64,000 bases of DNA from Pseudomonadota bacterium (GTDB taxonomy: Bacteria > Desulfobacterota > Desulfobacteria > Desulfobacterales > JAHIVH01), in assembly GCA_018816735.1 (NCBI GenBank), contig JAHIVH010000052.1:1-64000 (forward strand), given 5' to 3'. The translations under genes and the position numbers were made by a program. Positions 16,637-26,937 of this stretch are shown one piece after another. How positions within the stretch are numbered: the stretch's first letter is position 1; the number at the start of each line of letters is the position of its first letter. The notes under the pieces were generated by a model. It saw nothing but the letters and a program-made list of their open reading frames with translations. It was not told the origin of the DNA and ran no database searches.

Positions 16637-18451
16637 ATGGCACAATATGTTGCAGAAAAAAGGGATGTGGATTTTGTTCTTTTTGAACAACTGGAGGCGC
16701 AAAAAATGGCCGAACTGGAAAAATTTCAGGACTTCAATCAAAAGTCATTTGAAATGATCGTTTCTGAAGCGAGGAATTTCGCTTTAAAGGAAATTCTACC
16801 CACATATTCGGAAGGTGACAGGCAAGGCGTCAAATTTGAAAACGGAAACGTCCGTCCGCCGGAATGTTTCAGACGGCCTTTTGAGTTGTTTCGCGAGGGT
16901 GAATGGGGAGCCGTAGCTGAAGAACCGGAACTGGGAGGACAAGGCCTTCCTCATACGTTTGCAACAGCAGTCAGTGAGTTTCTGATCGGGACCAATTTTT
17001 CTTTTGCCAGCTATACCATGCTGGGTCATGGTACAGGCAAGATGATAGAGCTTTACGGAACGGAAAAACAAAAAAAATTGTTCCTGAAAAATCTCTATGC
17101 CCTGAAATGGGCCGGGACCATGCTTCTGACCGAGCCCAATGCCGGGTCGGATGTGGGCAATCTTGAGACAACGGCTGTTTTGAATGACGACGGCACATAT
17201 TCTCTGACCGGTAATAAAATATTTATCACGTCAGGTGAACACGATTTGACGGAAAATATTATTCATCCCGTGCTTGCAAGAATCGAAGGTGAGCCCAAAG
17301 GAACCAAGGGCATTTCTATTTTTATCGTCCCCAAAATCTGGGTCAATGATGATGGCAGCCTGGGGGAACGAAATGACATTGTATGCACCGGTGTGGAAGA
17401 AAAAATGGGACTTCATGGCAGTGCCACATGCAGCATGAGTATGGGGAGCAAAGGCAAATGCCGAGGACTTCTTCTGGGTGAAAAAAACAAAGGCATGAAG
17501 ATCATGTTCACCATGATGAATGAAGCCCGCCTGGGCGTGGGCCTTCAGGCGTTTTCACATGCGTCAGCCGCCTATCTTTATGCGCTGAATTACGCAAAAG
17601 AACGCCTGCAGGGAAGATCTCTCGAAAATATGAGTGACCACAGCGCCCCGCCTGTTGCCATTATCAATCACCCGGATGTCAGACGCATGCTGCTTGAAAT
17701 CAAGGCGTATGTGGAAGGCATGCGGAGTTTTACCTACTATACAGCAAACTGTTTTGATCAGGCCGAAACCGCAGAAAAAGAAGAAGACAGGGAACTGGCC
17801 CAGGGCATGGCCGATCTTTTAACCCCGGTTTTAAAAACTTACAACAGCATCAAGGGATTTGACATGTGCGTAAAGGCATTGCAGGTTTATGGTGGTGCAG
17901 GTTACACAAGAGATTATCCGGTTGAGCAGATTGTAAGGGATTGCAAAATCACATCCATATATGAGGGAACAGATGGTATCCAGGCAATGGATTTGCTGGG
18001 TAGAAAAATTGGAATGAAAAACGGAAAAGTCTTCATGAATTTTATTGAGGCTATGCAGCAATCTGTAAATAAAGCCAAAAACTTTGACGCTTTATTATCC
18101 ATAGCAAAAAGCATGGAAGATGCTGTCAAACGTCTGGGAGATGTGGCCATGCATATGGGAAAAACGGCCATGAGCAGCGATTTTAAAGTGGCCTTTGCCC
18201 ATTCGGTTCCCTTTTTGGAAGTCGTGGGTGATATGGTGATGGCATGGATGCTTATCTGGCGGGCAGGTGTTGCTGAATCCGCCCTTAAGAACGGGGCAAA
18301 GAAAAAAGATGTCTCTTTTTACGAGGGGCAGATCAAGAGTGCCGAATTTTTTATTAACAATTTGATACCGATAACACTTGGGAAAATAGATTCTATCGAA
18401 AAAAGTGGCAATGCCGCTATTGAAATTTCTCTGGAAGCATTTGGCGGATAA
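16637..18451 (+). CDS. acyl-CoA dehydrogenase, long DmdC-like type
   Basis: A 604-residue flavoprotein acyl-CoA dehydrogenase with the N-terminal extension and C-terminal domain of the DmdC/AidB-like long subgroup. FAD/acyl-CoA contacts are seen in TMLLTEPNAGSDVG and in SLTGNKIFITSGEHD. The catalytic glutamate is in ITSIYEGTDGIQAMDL. The subgroup includes 3-methylmercaptopropionyl-CoA dehydrogenase, but also enzymes for ordinary and branched acyl-CoAs, so the substrate is open. It is clearly paralogous to the gene at 38283-40106 (same start MAQ-V--RD-DF, same length, many identical blocks). AAGGAGAAGAAGTC before the ATG gives the start. A strong terminator follows. Confidence 0.9.
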   Translation: MAQYVAEKRDVDFVLFEQLEAQKMAELEKFQDFNQKSFEMIVSEARNFALKEILPTYSEGDRQGVKFENGNVRPPECFRRPFELFREGEWGAVAEEPELGGQGLPHTFATAVSEFLIGTNFSFASYTMLGHGTGKMIELYGTEKQKKLFLKNLYALKWAGTMLLTEPNAGSDVGNLETTAVLNDDGTYSLTGNKIFITSGEHDLTENIIHPVLARIEGEPKGTKGISIFIVPKIWVNDDGSLGERNDIVCTGVEEKMGLHGSATCSMSMGSKGKCRGLLLGEKNKGMKIMFTMMNEARLGVGLQAFSHASAAYLYALNYAKERLQGRSLENMSDHSAPPVAIINHPDVRRMLLEIKAYVEGMRSFTYYTANCFDQAETAEKEEDRELAQGMADLLTPVLKTYNSIKGFDMCVKALQVYGGAGYTRDYPVEQIVRDCKITSIYEGTDGIQAMDLLGRKIGMKNGKVFMNFIEAMQQSVNKAKNFDALLSIAKSMEDAVKRLGDVAMHMGKTAMSSDFKVAFAHSVPFLEVVGDMVMAWMLIWRAGVAESALKNGAKKKDVSFYEGQIKSAEFFINNLIPITLGKIDSIEKSGNAAIEISLEAFGG

Positions 18452-18478
18452 TTCAAGAAAGGTTAAAATTGATTTTAA

Positions 18479-18520
18479 AAAGGGCCGGTAAATGATATGA
18501 AGGAAATTTGCCGGCCTTTT
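18479..18520 (+). terminator. rho-independent terminator after the acyl-CoA dehydrogenase
   Basis: A GC-rich stem, GGGCCGGTAAAT pairing with ATTTGCCGGCCT, closes a 13-base loop and is flanked by an A-run on the left and TTTT on the right. It lies 28 bases after the acyl-CoA dehydrogenase stop codon and 31 bases before the amidohydrolase start, so the latter may need its own promoter or read-through. Confidence 0.8.
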
Positions 18521-18551
18521 CATTATTATTATTTATTGAGGGATACAGGTT

Positions 18552-19400
18552 ATGATCATTGATTGTCACACGCATATCTTTCCGGAAGAGATTGGCCTGA
18601 ACCGGGAACGGTTTCTTGATGGTGAACCTGCTTTTAAGATGATTTATGCATCATCCAAATCAGAAATGATCGGTGCGGAAGCCTTGATCAAGCAAATGGA
18701 CGAAAGTGGTGTTGACATATCTGTCGTGTGCGGGTTTCCCTGGGTTAATCCTGACACAGTCAAAATGAACAATGACTATTGCATGGAGGCTGTTTCAAAG
18801 TATCCCAAACGATTAATCGGTCTGGCCTGTTTTGATGCGTATAGTCGAAAAATTGCCGATGAAACCGAACGCTGTATAAAAGGAAATCTGAAAGGGGTCG
18901 GTGAACTTGCCTTTTACCTGTCAGGCATTGATGATGATGCCCTGGACCGTTTGACCCCGGTTATGGAAATCTGCAAGGCAAATGATTGTCCTGTCATGTT
19001 TCACACCAACGAATCTGTCGGGCATATTTACCCTGGAAAGACGGAAATCACACTTCCTCAGATTTATAATATTGCCAAGCGTTTTCCGGAAAATAACATT
19101 ATCCTGGCCCATTGGGGAGGCGGCATATTTTTTTACAACCTGATGAAAAGAGAGGTCCGGGAAACGTTAAAAAATATTTATTATGATACCGCAGCCTCTC
19201 TTTTTCTGTATACATCGGAAATTTACAAGTATGCTGTTGATCTTGCAGGAAAGGACAAAATCCTTTTCGGGAGTGATTATCCGCTCATCAAACCCACAAG
19301 GTATTTCAAGGAGATCGAAATTTCAGGCCTGTCGCCTGAAGATGCCCGGCTGATCAAGGGGGAGAATGCTGCGGCACTTTTCAATCTGGTGGCGCCATAG
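18552..19400 (+). CDS. amidohydrolase family 2 (TIM-barrel metal-dependent hydrolase)
   Basis: A 282-residue TIM-barrel hydrolase of the amidohydrolase-2 family. The metal-binding HxH is at the N-terminus (IDCHTHIFPEE). Later ligands are His in MFHTNESVGH and in ILAHWGGG, and the final Asp in ILFGSDYPL. The family includes decarboxylases such as ACMSD and lactone hydrolases, mostly acting on small aromatic or dicarboxylic acids. No acyl-CoA or methyl-transfer specificity is visible. It follows the acyl-CoA dehydrogenase but a terminator separates them. A purine-poor leader with GAGGGATACAGG sits before the ATG. Function beyond the family is unassigned. Confidence 0.85.
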   Translation: MIIDCHTHIFPEEIGLNRERFLDGEPAFKMIYASSKSEMIGAEALIKQMDESGVDISVVCGFPWVNPDTVKMNNDYCMEAVSKYPKRLIGLACFDAYSRKIADETERCIKGNLKGVGELAFYLSGIDDDALDRLTPVMEICKANDCPVMFHTNESVGHIYPGKTEITLPQIYNIAKRFPENNIILAHWGGGIFFYNLMKREVRETLKNIYYDTAASLFLYTSEIYKYAVDLAGKDKILFGSDYPLIKPTRYFKEIEISGLSPEDARLIKGENAAALFNLVAP

Positions 19401-19433
19401 GTGAAGGTTCTTCTACACAAAACAAGTAATACC

Positions 19434-19463
19434 TTGACATGCATCAGAAGATTCATGTATTAT
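19434..19463 (+). promoter_or_regulatory. sigma-70 type promoter for the porin gene, long leader
   Basis: TTGACA at 19434-19439, an 18-base spacer and TATTAT at 19458-19463. Transcription from here gives a leader of about 240 bases before the porin ATG at 19711. The leader holds a small hairpin, AACCGG (19520-19525) with CCGGTT (19534-19539) followed by TTTTGTT, and a GGAGGGG then AAGGAGACGAC near the start codon. Otherwise I see nothing in this 310-base gap. Confidence 0.6.
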
Positions 19464-19710
19464 CAGTGCATTATGCTGTTCTGTTTTCCAAATCGTATCC
19501 ACTGTTCAACCATTTAAATAACCGGATATGATACCGGTTTTGTTCAAGGTGAGTTTTCAAAAAGTTTTTTTTGTTGTCCGGAAACAGTCAATATCCGGAA
19601 AAGTTCCATTTAACAATCAAATGTTCAGTATCTGCATGGAAGTAATGTTTCTGAAAGCTGGTATTTTGGAGGGGCAGGGATTTTAATCAACAGGCAAGGA
19701 GACGACAAGA

Positions 19711-21162
19711 ATGAAAAAATTATTAGGGATTTCAGGTGTGTTCGGTATGATTTTTATGGTTTTTTCTCAGCCATGTTTTGCAATGAATATGAGCGGTGTG
19801 ACCATAACAGGGGAAATCAATGCAATAATGAAAATACAGGATTCCTACCAGACCCCGCTTGACATGTTTTCAGAAAGGGAAGGCGCCAACTACAGGAGTG
19901 ATCAGAATTTCAGGGGGTTTGGTAATTTTGTGTTGAGCTATGGCGATCCAGGGGCATCTGATTGGTTTGCTGCTGCCAAGATCACGTTTGATGCAAATGA
20001 TCCGGATATCGATGATAATGATTATTTTGATGCTTCGGATTCAGACTACCAGAAAAATAACAGAAATTACAGTAATTATAATTTCGAGATGGAATACGCC
20101 TTTGTCATGTACCGGCCCTTTGAAATGCAGGGTGGAAGGCCCTTTGGCATCATGGCCGGGATGATTCCAATAAAAGCCACAGCCAATGCCGCCTATTTTA
20201 ATTTTTTCAAGGCAGACCCTGAAGAGGATTTTATCGTTTATACATGTACCGCACTGACAGAAGTGCCTGGCATCGGGCTTGACTTTCATATTTCAGAGAA
20301 CACGGGCGTGGGCGTTGCTTTTGCAAGAGGCGTGAAAGATGCATCAGAGCTGGGCGCTCTCATGATGTCTGACAGTGCGGAGAACTGGATTTTCTGGGCT
20401 GAAGCCAATCAGTATAATATTGGTTTTAATTTTGCCTATCAGCTGGTGAAGGGTGAAGGAAATGCTTCAGATGCCTGGACGACAGATGCCGACAATGTAT
20501 TATATGAGTATGGCCAGAGTTTCTCACATCACTTGATCAATACCCAGCTTACATACAGCTTAGGCGTGGGCAATTTAAAATTCATGCCGGCAGTCGCATA
20601 CCAGCTGATCAAAGGTGAAGAGTGTCAGGCTGTAGCCGGATATGATCCACGGGATGTTGAAATTGCCACACTCAGTTACGGGTTGAAAATCGGGACGAAT
20701 TTTTTTAATATTCCTGGCGAACTTTCCATCCTCTATACAGACATTATGGATAGAAAAAATTTTGGAGGCGTAAAGAGTATTCCAAAGGGAAGCATTGCCA
20801 GTGACATTAAAGCTTCAGGTGTGCTTGAACTCTTCGGTTTACCTGATGTGCCGGACATCCCTGAGGAAGGTAAAGGGGAAGGGGTTCTGGCATTGATGGA
20901 AGTTTCGTCAGATATACATGCGGAATACGCGTTCAAGGTAAACAGTTACACGGAAATAGGTCTGTTCTACTACAAATTGAATACAGTGAATGACAGGACA
21001 AAGTATTCGCCTTATATCAAAAACCAGCTTCAATCTTCGCTGGGAGGTATATATCCTGACATTGTGATAAGTGGCATTGCCGATAATGTCGCAAGTCAGC
21101 TTCAGACCCTTGAATGGACAGACACAGAATCATACGGTCTGTTTGCCAGGATCATGTTTTAG
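19711..21162 (+). CDS. outer-membrane beta-barrel porin-like protein
   Basis: A 483-residue exported protein. The signal peptide (about residues 1-24) ends in QPCFA. The mature part alternates aromatic and polar residues as in a beta-barrel and ends with LFARIMF, a C-terminal phenylalanine of the kind recognised by the BAM machinery. Residues VTITGEINAIMKIQD and the acidic loops rich in Asp/Asn are typical of porins found in Desulfobacteraceae-type genomes, but I cannot name a specific family. AAGGAGACGACAAG gives the start. The stop overlaps the convergent dihydrouridine synthase stop by two bases. Substrate unknown; it may admit the acids handled by the neighbouring dehydrogenase and hydrolase. 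Confidence 0.75.
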   Translation: MKKLLGISGVFGMIFMVFSQPCFAMNMSGVTITGEINAIMKIQDSYQTPLDMFSEREGANYRSDQNFRGFGNFVLSYGDPGASDWFAAAKITFDANDPDIDDNDYFDASDSDYQKNNRNYSNYNFEMEYAFVMYRPFEMQGGRPFGIMAGMIPIKATANAAYFNFFKADPEEDFIVYTCTALTEVPGIGLDFHISENTGVGVAFARGVKDASELGALMMSDSAENWIFWAEANQYNIGFNFAYQLVKGEGNASDAWTTDADNVLYEYGQSFSHHLINTQLTYSLGVGNLKFMPAVAYQLIKGEECQAVAGYDPRDVEIATLSYGLKIGTNFFNIPGELSILYTDIMDRKNFGGVKSIPKGSIASDIKASGVLELFGLPDVPDIPEEGKGEGVLALMEVSSDIHAEYAFKVNSYTEIGLFYYKLNTVNDRTKYSPYIKNQLQSSLGGIYPDIVISGIADNVASQLQTLEWTDTESYGLFARIMF

Positions 21163-22187
21163 CGGGTAAACATATTCAGGTCCGGGCGTTTAAGGGTTGC
21201 CGGATTTTTTTCAAACAGCAGGTGAATATGCTGCTCCACAGCTTCCATATTCCCGGCTTTTGACAGTTCCTTATATATGGCATGGCCGAATTTGAAGTTG
21301 GCGGCAAAATAGATGGCGTACTTTTTGAACAGTTTGATCGCCATATGCGGTTCAAAATGACGGTTTAAAAGGGCGATCATTTTTAAAATGGTTTCTTTCA
21401 ATATCGTATCTGCCGGCTGGATGTCTTTGGACCAGGCGGCAAAAAGCCACGGTTTTGCGATGGCGATTCTGCCTAAAGAAACGCCATCGCAGGCTGTTTT
21501 GAGGAGGATGGCCTCAAGGTCATTCTCATCAAAAACATTGCCATTTCCAAAAACGGGAATCGATACTGCTGCTTTGACCTGTCTGATATAATCCCATTTT
21601 GGGGGACGGGATCGTCTGTCCGGCGCCACCCTTGGATGAAACGTCAGGGCATCCGCCCCTGCATCTTCGAATCGTCTGGCCATATCTACGGAAAAGCCGG
21701 GATCATCCTCCCAGCCAATTCTGTATTTGACAAATACGGGAACAGAGACAGCTTTTCTCACTGTTTTAACAATTTCAGATGACAGTACCGGATTTTTCAG
21801 AAGCGCGGCGCCGCAATTTTTTTTTACGATCGCCTGAACCGAACATCCAAAATTGAGATCAACCCCGAAAAACCCTTCGCTTTCGATCCGTTCAGCGGCT
21901 CTGGCCATATCAACAGGTGTTGCACCAAAAATCTGGCAGACCAGATAGGGGAGTTCTTCGTCGCGCCATCTGAAAACCGGTGAAAAATGTCTGTTCTCAT
22001 GGGGGACAGCCCTGGCATTACACATTTCCATAAAAAGAAGTCCATAGCCCCCACATTGGGACAAGAGTTCCCTGAAGGCAATATGACCCAAGCCTGCCAT
22101 GGGTGCCAGAAAGAGACGGTTGTTTATGGTTTTCTGCCCAATGATCAATGGCTGATTAATTGTTGGCCGTATACCGGGTGTCATCAT
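21159..22187 (-). CDS. tRNA-dihydrouridine synthase
   Basis: A FMN-dependent Dus family enzyme that reduces uridine to dihydrouridine in the tRNA D-loop. The FMN-binding opening is LFLAPMAGLGHIAFRELL. The catalytic cysteine region reads VDLNFGCSVQAIVKKNCGAALL where most members have NxGCP, so the proline after the cysteine is replaced by Ser. Phosphate-binding residues appear in FGNGNVF and VSLGRIAIAKPWLF. The frame is open upstream to a TTG at 22277 with a possible ATG at 22253, but the family starts about 25 residues before APMAG, so the ATG at 22187 (341 residues) is preferred. Single gene, convergent with the porin. Confidence 0.87.
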   Translation of the reverse strand: MMTPGIRPTINQPLIIGQKTINNRLFLAPMAGLGHIAFRELLSQCGGYGLLFMEMCNARAVPHENRHFSPVFRWRDEELPYLVCQIFGATPVDMARAAERIESEGFFGVDLNFGCSVQAIVKKNCGAALLKNPVLSSEIVKTVRKAVSVPVFVKYRIGWEDDPGFSVDMARRFEDAGADALTFHPRVAPDRRSRPPKWDYIRQVKAAVSIPVFGNGNVFDENDLEAILLKTACDGVSLGRIAIAKPWLFAAWSKDIQPADTILKETILKMIALLNRHFEPHMAIKLFKKYAIYFAANFKFGHAIYKELSKAGNMEAVEQHIHLLFEKNPATLKRPDLNMFTR

Positions 22188-22459
22188 CTTTAAATCCGCA
22201 CAAATCGGTGTTATAAAGCAATTCATATTTCCATTGCCATGGGAACTGGCCATATCAATAAAAACCTGATAATACAAATTCGTTTTTCAACATATTATGG
22301 TTGAAAAGTATTCTCAATGATGCAAAAGTACATGCCTGAAATCAAACCAATCAGGTATAATTAGTTGTTGCATGGGAATTTCTGTTAAAATACAAACGCA
22401 TTTGCCTTTTTATATAAAATGCATTATGGTTCTGCGAACATGATTCAAGGAGAAAAACA

Positions 22460-23689
22460 GTGGTAATCTTTCAGATTAAAAAGAAACTTACGGGATTTAT
22501 TCTGTTTGCGTTTATTCTTTTTTTTACAAAGGGACTCCTTTCCGCCCAGGGGTTGATTGTGGAACGGGCTGAAAAGGAAACCCAGCTTTACGGGTATACA
22601 AGAAGCGCCAAAGTGCTCACCTTGTCTTCCGAGGTGCCGGGGAAAATTATTAAAATCAATTATAATGTGGGTGACGACATCGGAAACTCACCCATCATAG
22701 AAATTGATCCGACATTTATAAATTATAAATTGGAAAATTCACTTCTATCATTGAAAAAATTTGAAATTAACATGGAAAGGCTGAAATCCAATATCTCCTA
22801 TCTGGAAAAGGAATTTAAAAGGATAGATGACCTTCATAAAAGTGACAGTATTGCGGAAGTGAAAAGAGATGAAGCCGAACAGGGCCTCATGCAGGCCAAA
22901 CTGGAGCTGGAGTCGTTAGCTCAGGATAAGGCAATGATGCTGATCGCCATAAAAGAATTGAAGGAACAGAAGAAACGCTATAGTCTGACCATTCCAAACG
23001 TGACATATTTTGTGAGCGATAATGTATATGTCCGCTCCGGCCCTTCAACCGATCACAAACAGCTTGGAAAATTGTTCAGTGGCGCACAGATAAAGGTGTA
23101 TGAAAAACAGAACGAATGGACGCGAATAGGAAAGGATAAATGGATCATTTCCGGTGCGATCAAGTCAAAACCCTCCAGGGGGCTTATTATGACGGCCAAG
23201 GCCGCTGAAGTGGGTGAAATCATCGCACCGGGAGTACCTCTTGCCAGAATTTCCGATTTCAGAGAGCTTGCCGTGCCCCTCACGGTCACAAGTGGTGAAT
23301 TGTCGGCAATAAAGGCGCTTCCGGATCCTTTTACCGGCAAACTGGAAGGAAAAGACGTCAATGTTTCCGTGAACTGGATCAATCCGGTATTCGATGAAAT
23401 GACCAGAAAGATGAGCCTGGAACTCGTTTTGAGAAATTATCAGGGAGAAAAACGGGGGGGGCTGAAGCTTGAAATACCGCTTCAGACAAAAACGGAAGGT
23501 CTTCTCATTCCAAAAGCCGCTGTAACAAACCGATATGAAAATCCAAGAGTCACGATTCAGGACACAGGGGAATCTGTTCCTGTTATCATCATCGGCGAAT
23601 CAGAAACCAGTTTTACCATTGCTGAAAACAAAAAACTGTTTCCGGGAATAGAATTGAAACAGGCAAATGCGGATATAGGCCAGAGATAA
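22460..23689 (+). CDS. RND efflux periplasmic adaptor with inserted SH3 domain
   Basis: A 409-residue membrane-fusion protein. A hydrophobic export segment (about residues 10-30) precedes the first lipoyl half (VPGKIIKINYNVGDDIG), a coiled-coil hairpin (about 90-175), the second lipoyl half (AAEVGEIIAPGVPLARISDF) and a beta-barrel/membrane-proximal region. Between coiled coil and second lipoyl half (about 178-232) lies a bacterial SH3 domain: NVYVRSGPSTDHKQLGKL, then VYEKQNEWTRIG. That insertion is unusual for this family and could bind peptidoglycan. The start is GTG with AAGGAG eight bases upstream. It heads a three-gene operon with the RND pump and TolC-like gene. Confidence 0.9.
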   Translation: MVIFQIKKKLTGFILFAFILFFTKGLLSAQGLIVERAEKETQLYGYTRSAKVLTLSSEVPGKIIKINYNVGDDIGNSPIIEIDPTFINYKLENSLLSLKKFEINMERLKSNISYLEKEFKRIDDLHKSDSIAEVKRDEAEQGLMQAKLELESLAQDKAMMLIAIKELKEQKKRYSLTIPNVTYFVSDNVYVRSGPSTDHKQLGKLFSGAQIKVYEKQNEWTRIGKDKWIISGAIKSKPSRGLIMTAKAAEVGEIIAPGVPLARISDFRELAVPLTVTSGELSAIKALPDPFTGKLEGKDVNVSVNWINPVFDEMTRKMSLELVLRNYQGEKRGGLKLEIPLQTKTEGLLIPKAAVTNRYENPRVTIQDTGESVPVIIIGESETSFTIAENKKLFPGIELKQANADIGQR

Positions 23690-23697
23690 AAAAAAAT

Positions 23698-26600
23698 ATG
23701 AAATTCATCGTTGACTATTTTCTTAAAAAGGCTGTTTTTGTCAATTCGATTTTTATTTTAATGACCATCACGGGTATTTATTGTCTGTTCTCAAGCCCTG
23801 TTGAAAATTTACCGCCAATAGACACCGGCATGGTGTATATCACCACGTATTTTTATGGGGCGTCTGCGGAAGATGTGGAGAATCTGGTAACAGAGCGAAT
23901 AGAAAATTCGCTGAGCAGTATGCAGAATATTGAGTTTATCTCTTCCGAGTCCTTTAGAAATTATTCCACAGTAGGTGTGAAATTTATTGATGATACGGAT
24001 TATCGAAGACTGTTCGACGAGCTTAGATTCAGAATATTGAACATTCAGAATGATTTCCCGCCGGAAGTGGAGGATCCTTCCTTTAATTTTATAGATACCC
24101 ATTATTTTGCCCCGGTCATCAGGGTCAATATTATTGGTGATATCCCCAAAGAGAGTCAGAAACTTCTTGCAGATGAATTGAAATCACAGCTCGATGTGAT
24201 TCCAGGGCTGAGGGAAGTGAAAATTTACGGTGATTTCAAGAGAGAGTTCCATGTATCGGTAGACCCGAATAAACTAAGACAGAATGGGGTGACCTTCCAT
24301 CAGGTTGCGGAAGCGGTCAACTCTGCAAATACCAAAATACCCACCGGCCGGTTTAAAGGGCAGTTTTTTCAATATATGCTGGATGCCGGAAAAAAATTTT
24401 CTACCCAGGAAGATGTGTTGAATGTGGTTGTGAGGCGCGACGGAGACGGTAACTTCATCAGAGTCAGGGATCTTGTCACTACTGCACGGCTGGGGAACCG
24501 GATTCCCTACACAATTAATACGGTGAATGGGAAAAGCTCCATCAGCCTTATCATCAAAAAGGAAGACAGTGGCAATGCCGTAAAAATTGCCGAGCATGTT
24601 AAAGATGTTTGTGCCAAATTTGCAATAGCCCATGAGAAAGACGGCATTGAAATCGTCCTGACCCATGATTCAACGGTTGAAATTTTTGACGCGATCAATA
24701 CGCTGAACGGCAACTTGATTATGGGTATGGTTCTTGTGGTAATTATCCTGTGGATCACCATGGGTTTCAGGAACGCCATGTTGTCAGCAATCGGCATCCC
24801 CTTTGCATTCCTTTGTGCCCTTATCATCATGCGGGTGACCCATCTGTCCATCAACAGCATCAGCCTGTTCTCATTTGTGCTGATAAGCGGTATCATTGTA
24901 GATGATGCGATAATTATTATCGAGAATGTCTACCGGCATCAACAGATGGGTAAACCGATCAGGGACGCCGTTGTGGATGGTGTGTCAGAGGTGATGATCC
25001 CGGTTATCAGCTCGGCTATGACTACCATCTTTGCTTTTATCCCGATGTTCATTATGACGGGTGTGACGGGTGAGTTCTTCTCTGTTGTGCCTAAAACGGT
25101 TTGCTTTGCGCTGTTGGGCTCTCTTTTTGAAGCCCTTCTTATACTACCTCTTCATATTTATGAATGGGGACCGAGAAGCATTTCGCATTCGAATCATTCA
25201 AAAGAAACGGCAGAAGATCATGCCCATCATTTGACTTCAGGTATTTTCGCGCCAGTCTGGCGCTTTTATGAGGGCCTACTCACATTATTTTTGAACAATA
25301 AAAAAAAGATGCTTCTTTTCACTTTGGCTGCTTTCATCATCTCCGTAGGGGTTATTGCTGTTTCAATAACAGGAATGATGTCTCTGGTTAAAATCAAGTT
25401 TTTTCCTGATAACATGATGCGATATCGTGTGACTGTAGAACTGCCCACCGGAACATCCATTGAGACAACAGATGAGGTCCTCCGTGAGCTGGCTGATTTT
25501 ATCTTATCCTTTGGAGATCGGGAAGTAGATTCAGCATCAGGCAATGCCGGTTATTATGAAGATGAAGAGTATCAATGGCATCAGGCTCATAATTACGGTC
25601 AGTTGATTGTAAGCCTGCCTCCGAAAAAAAGGATGGAATTGCCGGAGGGCATGAACAAAGAACCCATGCGATATATTGAGTATGTCAGAAAAAAAATAAA
25701 AGGTTTTGCAGAAAGCCACTTTACCGAGGAAGGCAGAATACCCTTTATCCGGGTGTTTGCGGAAAGCACCAGTCCGGCCAAGGGAAAAGACGTGAACATC
25801 AGAATATCAGGCGATTCGCTGGAACAGAATCTGATTGTATCGGACGAGATTCAGGCGTTTTTAAAACAGGAGAATATCAGTGGCGATCTGGTCGATCTGG
25901 TGGATAACCGCTCCCCGGTTCAAAAAGTGATCAAATATACGCCCAAGCAGGAAAAAGCATTTGAATATGGACTGCCACCCGGAAGCATTACAGCGATTGT
26001 GGCGGGTGCGCTAAATGGATGGCGTGCCGGTAGTTTTCAGGTGTTTGACCAGGAAATACCACTGATGGTCCGTCTGGCAAGAACGGACGACCCGGTCAAT
26101 CCCAGAAAGGTGGGACTGTCAGACCCCAGAGATATTCTTGACATACCGGTTATCGAGCACAGCATGGCTGCGGTGTATTTAAGGGATCTTGTTGATATGA
26201 GATACGCAAATGAGCCGGTTTTACGGTCCCGGTTTAATGGGAAACCTGCTGTAACGATCACTGCCAACATCAAGGAAAAATCAAAATTATCCGCAGGCCG
26301 CGTCCGGTATATGGTGAGCCGGTATTTTGAAACCATTTCCGACAAATATCCGGGGGCGACCTTGAGTTACAGCGGGATGTTCGAGACCACATCCAAAGCT
26401 TACAATTCCTTGATGTATGCATTTGTTCTGGCGCTCCTTGCCATATATCTCATTCTTGCCGCTCAGTTTGATGATTATATTCAGCCTGTTATCGTTATAT
26501 CGGCTGTTTTTTTCTCGGTCATCGGGGTTGTCGCAGGCCTTGTAATTACCCGGTCCACCTTTACCATAGGCAGTTTCATGTCTGTGGTCGGACTTGCAGG

Positions 26601-26937
26601 TGTAGCCGTAAATGATTCTCTGCTTTTACTCGATTTCATGAATGTGAGGAGAAAAGGGGGCAAGGACATGAGAACAGCCGTGATAGAGGCATGCAGTGCA
26701 AGGATGCGGCCCATTTTACTTACGACCGTTACTACGGTACTGGGGTTGCTACCCATGGCCATCGGGATTCCGCGAAAATCAATTGAATGGTCTCCCATGG
26801 CGACCACATTTGCAACAGGGCTTATAAGTGCTACCGTATTGACCCTTCTTATTGTTCCCGTGGAATATGAAATCGTCGTGAAGACAAACATGGCCATCAA
26901 AAATTATTTTAGTAACAGAAAACGGAGAAGGAAATGA
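23698..26937 (+). CDS. RND family efflux transporter, inner-membrane pump
   Basis: A 1079-residue RND permease of the AcrB/HAE-1-like group, about the usual length, with twelve transmembrane helices in two repeats and two large periplasmic domains. The proton-relay aspartate pair is in helix 4 (SGIIVDDAIIIIENVYRH). The second-half counterpart reads GLAGVAVNDSLLLLDFMNVRR. The N-terminal helix precedes SSPVENLPPIDTGMVYI, where AcrB-type pumps have the E-x-P-x-I motif. It exports hydrophobic compounds, solvents or envelope material using proton motive force. It starts 8 bases after the adaptor gene and ends in an ATGA overlap with the TolC-like gene. Substrate is not predictable. Confidence 0.95.
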   Translation: MKFIVDYFLKKAVFVNSIFILMTITGIYCLFSSPVENLPPIDTGMVYITTYFYGASAEDVENLVTERIENSLSSMQNIEFISSESFRNYSTVGVKFIDDTDYRRLFDELRFRILNIQNDFPPEVEDPSFNFIDTHYFAPVIRVNIIGDIPKESQKLLADELKSQLDVIPGLREVKIYGDFKREFHVSVDPNKLRQNGVTFHQVAEAVNSANTKIPTGRFKGQFFQYMLDAGKKFSTQEDVLNVVVRRDGDGNFIRVRDLVTTARLGNRIPYTINTVNGKSSISLIIKKEDSGNAVKIAEHVKDVCAKFAIAHEKDGIEIVLTHDSTVEIFDAINTLNGNLIMGMVLVVIILWITMGFRNAMLSAIGIPFAFLCALIIMRVTHLSINSISLFSFVLISGIIVDDAIIIIENVYRHQQMGKPIRDAVVDGVSEVMIPVISSAMTTIFAFIPMFIMTGVTGEFFSVVPKTVCFALLGSLFEALLILPLHIYEWGPRSISHSNHSKETAEDHAHHLTSGIFAPVWRFYEGLLTLFLNNKKKMLLFTLAAFIISVGVIAVSITGMMSLVKIKFFPDNMMRYRVTVELPTGTSIETTDEVLRELADFILSFGDREVDSASGNAGYYEDEEYQWHQAHNYGQLIVSLPPKKRMELPEGMNKEPMRYIEYVRKKIKGFAESHFTEEGRIPFIRVFAESTSPAKGKDVNIRISGDSLEQNLIVSDEIQAFLKQENISGDLVDLVDNRSPVQKVIKYTPKQEKAFEYGLPPGSITAIVAGALNGWRAGSFQVFDQEIPLMVRLARTDDPVNPRKVGLSDPRDILDIPVIEHSMAAVYLRDLVDMRYANEPVLRSRFNGKPAVTITANIKEKSKLSAGRVRYMVSRYFETISDKYPGATLSYSGMFETTSKAYNSLMYAFVLALLAIYLILAAQFDDYIQPVIVISAVFFSVIGVVAGLVITRSTFTIGSFMSVVGLAGVAVNDSLLLLDFMNVRRKGGKDMRTAVIEACSARMRPILLTTVTTVLGLLPMAIGIPRKSIEWSPMATTFATGLISATVLTLLIVPVEYEIVVKTNMAIKNYFSNRKRRRK